From: an uncultured Eubacteriales bacterium | Lineage (GTDB): Bacteria > Bacillota > Clostridia > Christensenellales > Aristaeellaceae | Reading direction: 5' to 3' | Assembly: GCA_900548125.1 (NCBI GenBank) | Contig: URJN01000170.1 | Location: 1 to 5,121, forward strand | Length of the DNA: 5,121 nucleotides | Shown here: piece after piece, positions 1 through 5,121 of the stretch | Layout of the letters: every line of letters begins with the position of its first letter | Numbering within the stretch: the stretch's first letter is position 1 | Made by a program: the position numbers and the translations under genes | The notes under the pieces: model-generated | What the model saw: the letters and a program-made list of their open reading frames with translations, nothing else | What the model was told of the DNA's origin: nothing | The model's database searches: none

Positions 1-58
1 TTCGTGTTTTGCGGACCGGAGCGGAATGGAGTGCGGGGTGACAAAGGGTGAAATCAGC

Positions 59-92
59 TTCGATGGGCTTCAATTCTGCTCCAAACATCGAA
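59..92. repeat. Inverted repeat, 7-bp arms (TTCGATG / CATCGAA)
   Basis: The arms TTCGATG (59-65) and CATCGAA (86-92) are perfect reverse complements around a 20-base centre. No T-run follows, so this is not a terminator for + strand transcription. It could be a weak RNA hairpin, a protein-binding site or chance. It lies upstream of the proposed promoter. Confidence 0.3.
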
Positions 93-115
93 AACAAAGG
101 GGAACGGAATATCGC

Positions 116-154
116 GCAGGCGTTTCCTGCTCCGGCAGAGAGAAGCAGCCGGAG
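116..154. repeat. Two adjoining inverted repeats (5-bp and 7-bp arms)
   Basis: GCAGG (116-120) pairs with CCTGC (126-130) across a 5-base loop. Immediately next to it, CTCCGGC (130-136) pairs with GCCGGAG (148-154) across an 11-base loop. The second stem is GC-rich but is followed by GCGGCATGG, not a T-run, so it does not look like a standard intrinsic terminator. The two stems share base 130 and would compete at that position. Function unknown; possibly the tail of an upstream transcript. Confidence 0.35.
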
Positions 155-189
155 GCGGCATGGTTTGTAGGTAGATTTGCAGAGGCAAA

Positions 190-205
190 ATGATTGTAGA
201 ATCAT
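190..205. repeat. Palindrome ATGATT-GTAG-AATCAT, possible operator
   Basis: Perfect 6-bp arms flank a 4-base centre. The palindrome is centred about 20 bases upstream of the proposed -35 element (217-222), a position where activators often bind. No regulator can be named, and an AT-rich palindrome of this size can occur by chance. Confidence 0.3.
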
Positions 206-216
206 GTCGAAAGCAC

Positions 217-244
217 TTGATTTCTGAATAGGAAAGTATATACT
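217..244 (+). promoter_or_regulatory. Candidate sigma-A promoter for the two-gene unit
   Basis: TTGATT (217-222, four of six consensus bases) is followed after 16 bases by TATACT (239-244, five of six). This places the transcription start near 251 and gives a leader of about 105 bases before the preferred start codon at 356. An ATG at 248 is in frame with the gene but would lie at or before the transcript start, which argues against it as the translation start. This is pattern-based only. Confidence 0.5.
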
Positions 245-340
245 TAAATGGTATTGTTATCCGTTGCTTACGTGGCTTTTGCTTTTGCAATGGGATATGG
301 GTTAAAAAGGGAGACATGTATCAAGCGGCATTCTAATTCT

Positions 341-346
341 AAGGAG
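341..346 (+). promoter_or_regulatory. Shine-Dalgarno site deciding the start at 356
   Basis: AAGGAG lies 9 bases before the ATG at 356. The other in-frame ATGs, at 248 and 290, have no comparable site. The chosen start also gives a textbook signal peptide beginning MGKKW. Confidence 0.85.
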
Positions 347-355
347 AAAACGACG

Positions 356-2233
356 ATGGGGAAAAAATGGACTTGCGCGGCGGCATTCGCTTTGGCGATG
401 CTTGTATTTGCGGGCGTCGGTATGCCGCGGGCGAAGGCGCAGGACAAGGAGCCGATTGCCATCAGCATGTATCTGTGGGACAGGACGATGATGCGGCAGT
501 TGACGCCTTATCTGGAAGAAAAGTTTCCGGAGATTGACTTCACGTTCGTTCCTGCCTATAACACGATGGATTACTATAAGGATATGGTATACCGCGGCGA
601 TGAGCTGCCGGATATCATTACCTGCCGCCGATTCTCGCTGAATGACGCGGCGGCGCTGTCCCCGTATTTGATGGATTTGAGCGACACCGAGGTAGCGGGT
701 ACGTTTTACACCAGCTATCTGGATGTGAATAAGGAGAAAAACGGCGCGATTCGCTGGCTGCCCGCCTGCGCCGAGGTGGATTGTCTGGTCGTCAACAAGA
801 CGCTGTTTGACCAGAACAACATCCCGCTGCCCACGAATTACGCGGAGTTCGTGTCTGCCGTAGATGCGTTTGAGCAGCTGGGCATTCAGGGCTTTCGAGC
901 CGACTGGGAATTTGACTACACCTGTCTGGAGTGCTTACAGGGCTGCGCGATTCCTGAGCTGATGAGCTTTGAAGGCTCTATATGGCGCAGAGCTTACGAA
1001 AGCGAAACCGACGAAGAACAGGTGGGTCTGGACAACGTGGTGTGGCCGCGCGTGTTTGAAAAATTCGAACAGTTCATCCGAGATATCCACTATGAATATG
1101 GCGTAACGGATGGAACATACAACGGCGTTACCAAGCCTTTTATGGAAGGAAAAACGGCGATGATCCGCTCGACCGTCGGTATGGCGGAGGCGTTTGCCAA
1201 GAACTGTGGCTTTGAATGTGTCGTTCTCCCTTACTTTGGCGAAACCAGCAAGGATAACTGGGTGCTGACGTACCCCATGTGTCAATTTGCGGTTTCCAGA
1301 ACAGTTGAAGCGGACGACGCCAAGCGGGAAGCCGTGATGGATGTGCTGGCGGCGGTGTTCAGTCAGGAAGGACAGTCGGCGATGGCTTCTGGTGCTACGG
1401 TGCTTTCCTATAATAAGGAAGTCCATGTGGTGCCTTCCGAGTCTATGCGCTATGCGCAGGAGTGCGTTGACCGCAACCACCTGTATATCCGTCTGGCGTC
1501 TACAGAAACCTTTTCCGTCTCCAAAAAGGTGGTTTCCAAGATGCTCGCCGGCGAGCTGGACGCAAAGGGAGCCTATGAGGAATACAACCGCCTGATTACC
1601 GCTTCGGCAAATCAGGAAAAGACGGAAACGTTCTTTACGCAGAAAACGGCATACACCGACCATTTCGGTGAGCATGGAAGCCCTGCGGCGTCCTCCTTCG
1701 TCAATACGCTTCTCGCCGCTAACGGGCAGGAGATTGCCATTGCCTACGGAACTGTGGTTACAGAGCCGATTTATCAGGGCGATTACTCCTTGCAGCAGTT
1801 CAAGTGGCTGACCAGCTCCAAGACGGATGTGTATTTCGCGCAGTATACCGGCGCGGAGATTCGTCAGGTGATGGAGTGGCTGGTCAATGTGAAGGAGAAC
1901 GGCGTCAATCCGGTTCGCTACAACATGCTCCTGCCGATTACCGGCGGTATGACCTATACGATCAGGAAAGTGGCGCACGGCGAATATGAGCTGGTTGATT
2001 TGGCGGTGGATGGTCAGCCTTTGGATGAAAACAGGGTATATAAGGTTCTGATGGTTGGCTCTAAGACCTTGATGGAGCATGCGGATTATTTCAATAATCC
2101 CATTCCTGAAGCACTGGACGCGAAGCGCGAGGATGCGAAGATGGGTTACGGCGACATTCAGCTGTATGTCGATTCCGTTGCCGCTTTCGGTCAGCTGCTT
2201 GAGCCTGCGGATTATGTGACGATTTTGAAATGA
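356..2233 (+). CDS. Secreted solute-binding protein fused to a 5'-nucleotidase C-terminal-like domain
   Basis: The 625-residue product is predicted to be exported and to bind a small ligand. Residues 1-28 form a signal peptide: KK, a hydrophobic core at 8-22, then an AKA site with cleavage before Q29. No lipobox cysteine is present. Residues about 33-430 look like an ABC-type extracellular solute-binding domain of the family 1 kind: an early MYLWD strand, LPDI at 84-87, the hinge-like stretch around VVNKTLFDQNNIPLP (145-159) with a following helix, and FMEGKTAMIRS at 262-272. Residues about 440-620 resemble the 5'-nucleotidase C-terminal domain: SSFVNTLLAANG, then YGTVVTEPIYQGD (464-476), YTGAEIRQVMEWLV (497-510), VDGQPLDENRVYKVL (551-565). 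The catalytic metallophosphatase domain is absent, so nucleotidase activity is not expected. Ten cysteines lie in the mature N-terminal part and none in the C-terminal domain. The sensor kinase gene follows after 70 bases, and no permease or ATPase gene is visible. Ligand unknown: a sugar or nucleoside-like compound is possible but unproven. Confidence is high for the binding domain and moderate for the C-terminal assignment. Confidence 0.87.
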   Translation: MGKKWTCAAAFALAMLVFAGVGMPRAKAQDKEPIAISMYLWDRTMMRQLTPYLEEKFPEIDFTFVPAYNTMDYYKDMVYRGDELPDIITCRRFSLNDAAALSPYLMDLSDTEVAGTFYTSYLDVNKEKNGAIRWLPACAEVDCLVVNKTLFDQNNIPLPTNYAEFVSAVDAFEQLGIQGFRADWEFDYTCLECLQGCAIPELMSFEGSIWRRAYESETDEEQVGLDNVVWPRVFEKFEQFIRDIHYEYGVTDGTYNGVTKPFMEGKTAMIRSTVGMAEAFAKNCGFECVVLPYFGETSKDNWVLTYPMCQFAVSRTVEADDAKREAVMDVLAAVFSQEGQSAMASGATVLSYNKEVHVVPSESMRYAQECVDRNHLYIRLASTETFSVSKKVVSKMLAGELDAKGAYEEYNRLITASANQEKTETFFTQKTAYTDHFGEHGSPAASSFVNTLLAANGQEIAIAYGTVVTEPIYQGDYSLQQFKWLTSSKTDVYFAQYTGAEIRQVMEWLVNVKENGVNPVRYNMLLPITGGMTYTIRKVAHGEYELVDLAVDGQPLDENRVYKVLMVGSKTLMEHADYFNNPIPEALDAKREDAKMGYGDIQLYVDSVAAFGQLLEPADYVTILK

Positions 2234-2303
2234 CAGGTTTATCAAGGCGCATAGCCATATACTCCGTCAGAATTCTAATGATTAACGAAGGGCGGGCGGC
2301 GCG
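2234..2303 (+). promoter_or_regulatory. Intergenic gap with ribosome site for the kinase
   Basis: The 70-base gap contains no hairpin followed by a T-run, which supports read-through from the upstream gene. AAGGG (2288-2292) lies 11 bases before the GTG at 2304. An in-frame TAA at 2283-2285 rules out any start further upstream. TATACT (2258-2263) resembles a -10 element but has no acceptable -35 at 16-18 bases, so a separate promoter is not supported. Confidence 0.6.
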
Positions 2304-4862
2304 GTGAAGAAGAGAATCCTCCTCATCTTGGCGGCAATGTTGGGCATTGCCGCGATTATGTGGGGCACTGTGAAGTATTATCACTATGTGGAAAGCGCAA
2401 TTTATGATGAAAGCGTTGACCACCTCAGCGAAATCTTCTCCGGAGCGTCTCAAAGGCTGGGCATTCTGGTGAACGATAACTGGAACCAGATGGAGCTGTG
2501 GGAGCCGTACCTGAAGGCTGCTCCTACGGACGCGGACATTGACGCTTATATTGCTGCCGCGCAGAAGAAGCTCAATTTTACCGATTTCTGCTTTTTATCC
2601 CGCGACGGCGATTACTGCACGGCGGACGGCAGAACGGGTTATCTGGATTTGCGGCAGAAAATGGAGGAGCTGATTATAGCGCGTCAGCCCATCGCCATTA
2701 ACTCTGTCGTGCCGGATAAACCGGAAATTATCGTGCTGGCTGTTCCGGTGAGCAGGGCGGTCTTCAGAGGCTTTGAATACGACGCAATTGCCATCACCTA
2801 TTCAAATAATGACATGGTGAATGCGCTCAAGGTTTCGGCGTTTGATAACCACGCCAGCACGTTTGCCGTTATGACCGACGGACGTGTGGTGGTGGATAAT
2901 TCCGGCGAGGGGCTGAGCGGCATCCATAACCTGCTGGCGTTTTTGAAGGATTGCGATGGCTTTGACGAAAACTCCGTCAATCAGCTGCGGCAGGCATTTA
3001 ATGACCAGACCAGCGGTGCCATGACCATAGGGTACAATGGACAGGCGTTCTACCTGCTGTATATGCCTACCGGATTTCAGGGATGGATGATGGTCGGCAT
3101 GGTGCCGACGAATATCGTCAACGCGAACATGAACCGGATGCAGAAGACAACGATTGCAAGCGTCAGCTTCATCATGCTGCTGATGGCGATGGGCATCGTT
3201 GCGATAGTCATTCGCGCCAACCATCAAAAGCTGCGCCACAAGGATGTTCAGCTGCTGGCGCGCGACGAGCTGTTTGCAAAGCTCTCCGCCAACGTGAATG
3301 ATATCTTCATGATGGTGGATTTGCAGACGAAGAAGGTCGAATATGTCAGCCCCAATGTTCAAAGAATACTGGGAATTCCCGCCGAGACTGTTCTAAAGAA
3401 CCGCTTTGTGTTCCTCGATGCGGAGAGCAACGGAAACGGCAGGATTCAGATGGATGTCATCGCGCAAATGAAAAACGGTGAGCAGCGGGAATGGGACAAG
3501 GAATATATTCATCAGGAGAGCAAGGAACCGCGCTTTTTCCACATAGTCGCCTTTTGCAGCGATATACAGGGTGAGCGCAAGTGCATCATCGAGCTGTCGG
3601 ACCGCACGGCAGAACGTCAGAAGAATCAGGCTCTGCGCACAGCCATCCATGCGGCTGAGAACGCCAGCAGAGCCAAAAGTGCCTTCCTGAGCAACATGTC
3701 CCACGATATCCGAACGCCCATGAACGCCATCATCGGCTTTTCAAGGCTCGCGTCCGCCAATACGAATGACCCGAAGAAGATGCAGGATTATCTCTCAAAG
3801 ATTCTCGCTTCCGGCAGCTATCTGCTTTCGCTGATTAACAACGTGCTGGATATGAGCCGCATCGAAAGCGGAAGGGTTCATCTGGAGGAATCGGAGGTCA
3901 ATCTTCTTGACTTGCTGCATGATTTAAAGACACTCGTCAGCGGTCAGGTTCAAGCCAAGCAGCTGAAGCTGATTGTGGATACCGCGGGCGTGAACGACGA
4001 AAACGTGTATTGCGACAAGACGCAGCTCAATCAGGTGCTGGTTAATCTGTTGAGCAACGCCATCAAGTTTACCCCGTCGGGCGGAACGGTTTCCGTGCGC
4101 GTGACCCAGCTTCCCGGCGCGCCGGAGGGCAAGGGGGCGTATGAGCTTCGCGTGAAGGATACGGGCATCGGCATGAGTGCGGAGTTTGCCCAAAATGTGT
4201 TTGAACCTTTTGAACGCGAACGCACGTCTACCGTCAGCAAGATTCAGGGTACAGGTCTGGGTATGGCGATCACCAAGAATATTGTGGATATGATGGGCGG
4301 CACCATCGAGGTCAACACCGCGCCCGACAAGGGAACGGAATTCATAGTCCGCACCGCCATGCGCCTACAAACCGAAAAGCTCGACGAAAAGAAGCAGTCC
4401 GCGCGTGAGCGGGAGCAGGCTGAAAAAGACGGTGTACAGCCTGACCAAACGCCGTCTTTCACCGATAAGAAGCTGCTTCTGGTCGAGGATAATGAGCTGA
4501 ACCGTGAAATCGCCGTAGCGATTCTCAGCAGGTATGGCTTTGTGATAGATACCGCTGAAAACGGTCAGGAAGCACTGAATAAGGTGGCGGCATCCAAGCC
4601 TGGCGACATCGACCTCGTGCTGATGGACGTGCAGATGCCTGTCATGGATGGACTTGAGGCGACCCGCCGAATCCGCAGGCTGAGCAATCCGCAGCAGGCG
4701 TCGATTCCGATTCTTGCCATGACCGCCAACGCCTTTAATGAAGACCGCGACATCGCGCTTGAAGCCGGCATGGATGGTTTCCTGTCCAAGCCCATTGACG
4801 TCGAGGAGCTGATTCGCACGCTGCAACGTGTGTTCAGTGGGACGCGGAAAGCGTCGGTTTGA
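2304..4862 (+). CDS. Hybrid sensor histidine kinase (dCache-like, PAS, HisKA, HATPase, receiver)
   Basis: The 852-residue membrane sensor probably autophosphorylates on histidine and passes the phosphate to its own receiver. It starts at GTG. KKR precedes TM1 (about 5-23). Residues 30-282 form an extracellular double-Cache-like domain: a first lobe around FCFLSRDGDYCTADGR (95-110) and VLAVPVSR, a second around FAVMTDGRVVVDNS (187-200), ending GWMMVGMVP. TM2 is about 283-304. A PAS domain spans about 322-435 (SANVNDIFMMVD, YVSPNVQRILG, closing LSDRTAER). HisKA has the H-box NMSHDIRTPMNAIIG with His467. HATPase has the N-box NLLSNAIKF (Asn585), G1 DTGIGM (619-624), F-box FEPFERER and G2 GTGLGM (649-654). 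A charged linker (about 688-720) leads to a receiver (722-840) with Glu728/Asp729, phospho-acceptor Asp775, Thr807 and Lys829. All key residues are present, so it should be active. There is no HPt or DNA-binding domain. It is downstream of, and probably co-transcribed with, the solute-binding protein gene, suggesting that protein supplies its ligand. Stimulus and output are unknown. Confidence 0.95.
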   Translation: MKKRILLILAAMLGIAAIMWGTVKYYHYVESAIYDESVDHLSEIFSGASQRLGILVNDNWNQMELWEPYLKAAPTDADIDAYIAAAQKKLNFTDFCFLSRDGDYCTADGRTGYLDLRQKMEELIIARQPIAINSVVPDKPEIIVLAVPVSRAVFRGFEYDAIAITYSNNDMVNALKVSAFDNHASTFAVMTDGRVVVDNSGEGLSGIHNLLAFLKDCDGFDENSVNQLRQAFNDQTSGAMTIGYNGQAFYLLYMPTGFQGWMMVGMVPTNIVNANMNRMQKTTIASVSFIMLLMAMGIVAIVIRANHQKLRHKDVQLLARDELFAKLSANVNDIFMMVDLQTKKVEYVSPNVQRILGIPAETVLKNRFVFLDAESNGNGRIQMDVIAQMKNGEQREWDKEYIHQESKEPRFFHIVAFCSDIQGERKCIIELSDRTAERQKNQALRTAIHAAENASRAKSAFLSNMSHDIRTPMNAIIGFSRLASANTNDPKKMQDYLSKILASGSYLLSLINNVLDMSRIESGRVHLEESEVNLLDLLHDLKTLVSGQVQAKQLKLIVDTAGVNDENVYCDKTQLNQVLVNLLSNAIKFTPSGGTVSVRVTQLPGAPEGKGAYELRVKDTGIGMSAEFAQNVFEPFERERTSTVSKIQGTGLGMAITKNIVDMMGGTIEVNTAPDKGTEFIVRTAMRLQTEKLDEKKQSAREREQAEKDGVQPDQTPSFTDKKLLLVEDNELNREIAVAILSRYGFVIDTAENGQEALNKVAASKPGDIDLVLMDVQMPVMDGLEATRRIRRLSNPQQASIPILAMTANAFNEDRDIALEAGMDGFLSKPIDVEELIRTLQRVFSGTRKASV

Positions 4863-4915
4863 GGGGGAAGTGTCTTGCACCGCGACGCTTGAGTTTTAAA
4901 AGGTTTTTCAGAACG

Positions 4916-4950
4916 GACAATGTGGTTTTCAATGCCGCATTGTCTTTTTT
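4916..4950 (+). terminator. Intrinsic terminator closing the operon
   Basis: GACAATGTGG (4916-4925) pairs with CCGCATTGTC (4935-4944) as a 10-bp stem with one G-U pair and a 9-base loop, followed directly by TTTTTT (4945-4950). It begins 53 bases after the kinase stop codon. The opposite strand lacks a T-run after the stem, so it appears to act only on + strand transcription. Confidence 0.88.
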
Positions 4951-4956
4951 GATGTT

Positions 4957-4982
4957 TTGACATATGGAAGATTATGTAAAAT
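4957..4982 (+). promoter_or_regulatory. Weak promoter candidate after the terminator
   Basis: A perfect -35 hexamer TTGACA (4957-4962) is followed by TAAAAT (4977-4982, five of six -10 bases). The spacer is only 14 bases, shorter than the usual 16-18, so activity is doubtful unless an activator helps. It would place a transcript start near 4989, ahead of the possible gene at 5027. Confidence 0.3.
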
Positions 4983-5026
4983 CGCCCTCGCGTGCAATAC
5001 GCCGATGTTTCGCAGACAGAGGCACG

Positions 5027-5121
5027 ATGAAAGCGAACCGCCAGAATCCCAGAGCTGCTTTTCACGACCTTTTCCGCTTTTTAACCCGCCCGCGCTTTTT
5101 GATTTTACACGGCAGCATTAC
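5027..5121 (+). CDS. Possible start of a hypothetical gene, cut by the window end
   Basis: An ATG at 5027 opens a frame that stays open to the window end (31 complete codons, beginning MKANRQNPRAAFHD and continuing FRFLTRPRFLIL). AGAGG (5018-5022) sits 4 bases before the ATG, which is closer than ideal. The frame is also open back to an ATG at 4964, but that one overlaps the end of the -35-like element and has no ribosome site. I recognise no family. The basic start followed by hydrophobic residues could precede a membrane segment. It may equally be non-coding sequence. Confidence 0.33.
   Translation, partial: MKANRQNPRAAFHDLFRFLTRPRFLILHGSI

Larger units (their letters stand above)
1..355. 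other. Upstream region without a confident gene
   Basis: I see no convincing gene here. One + strand frame is open from base 2 to a TGA at 191-193. Its translation is Cys/Arg/Gly-rich, resembles no family I know, and has no good ribosome site before its internal ATG at 26. Another frame ends at a TGA at 49-51 and could be the last 16 codons of an upstream gene, but this cannot be judged. The region holds short inverted repeats between 59 and 205, a candidate promoter at 217-244, and the leader of the solute-binding protein gene from about 251 to 355. Confidence 0.6.

Noticed and set aside
130..154. CTCCGGC/GCCGGAG stem as an intrinsic terminator of an upstream gene
   Set aside because: The stem is followed by GCGGCATGG and not a run of T, so it does not meet the usual pattern.
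316..336. Six-codon leader peptide MYQAAF upstream of the solute-binding protein
   Set aside because: A purine-rich AAAGGGAG precedes it but ends only 2 bases before the ATG, too close for normal initiation. The peptide has no run of a regulatory amino acid and there is no attenuator hairpin after it.
1733..2220. Active 5'-nucleotidase
   Set aside because: The metallophosphatase domain with its metal-binding residues is absent and the usual nucleotide contacts of the C-terminal domain are not retained.
935..2245. A 436-residue open frame on the opposite strand of the solute-binding protein gene
   Set aside because: It is antisense to a gene with clear domains, is rich in His/Arg/Leu as expected from the complement of biased codons, and shows no recognisable family. 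Treated as a shadow of the real gene.
2802..3362. A 186-residue opposite-strand frame over the kinase sensor region
   Set aside because: His-rich composition without motifs, complementary to well-supported kinase coding sequence.
4365..5065. Overlapping opposite-strand frames of 171 and 166 residues over the kinase 3' end
   Set aside because: They cover the receiver-coding region antisense, overlap each other and resemble no known protein.
5062..5121. Basic tail of a convergent gene on the - strand (reading ...KIKKRGRVKKRKRS, stop at 5062)
   Set aside because: Only 19 codons are visible, the Lys/Arg richness simply mirrors a T/C-rich stretch, and no terminator for that direction follows. 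It cannot be distinguished from chance.

Overview
The window looks like chromosomal DNA from a Gram-positive Clostridia-type bacterium, probably gut-associated, with mid-range GC. This is inferred from strong purine-rich ribosome binding sites, an H-box of the form MSHDIRTPMNAI, which is common in hybrid histidine kinases of gut Clostridia, and a family 1-type solute-binding protein beside a sensor kinase. No sequence here fixes the genus. No RNA gene, CRISPR array, insertion sequence or phage gene was seen.

Layout. Bases 1-355 carry no confident gene. They hold several short inverted repeats (about 59-205), a plausible sigma-A-type promoter (217-244) and a roughly 105-base leader ending in a good Shine-Dalgarno site. 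Bases 356-2233 encode a secreted 625-residue protein: a signal peptide, an ABC-type extracellular solute-binding domain, and a C-terminal domain resembling the C-terminal domain of 5'-nucleotidases, without the catalytic metallophosphatase domain. After a 70-base gap with no visible terminator, bases 2304-4862 encode an 852-residue hybrid sensor kinase: TM1, double-Cache-like extracellular domain, TM2, PAS, HisKA, HATPase and a receiver. A clear intrinsic terminator (4916-4950) closes the pair. Bases 4951-5121 hold a weak promoter candidate and the possible start of another gene running off the window.

How they may work together. The pair reads as a two-gene operon with no transporter permease or ATPase in view. 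My inference is that the solute-binding protein is a dedicated ligand-capturing partner of the kinase's extracellular domain rather than a transport component. The kinase would then autophosphorylate on His467 and pass phosphate to its own Asp775. No HPt domain or DNA-binding output regulator is in the window, so the downstream target is unknown. The most unusual element is the binding-protein/5'-nucleotidase-C fusion, which has diverged at the positions where that family contacts nucleotides and whose N-terminal half is rich in cysteine.
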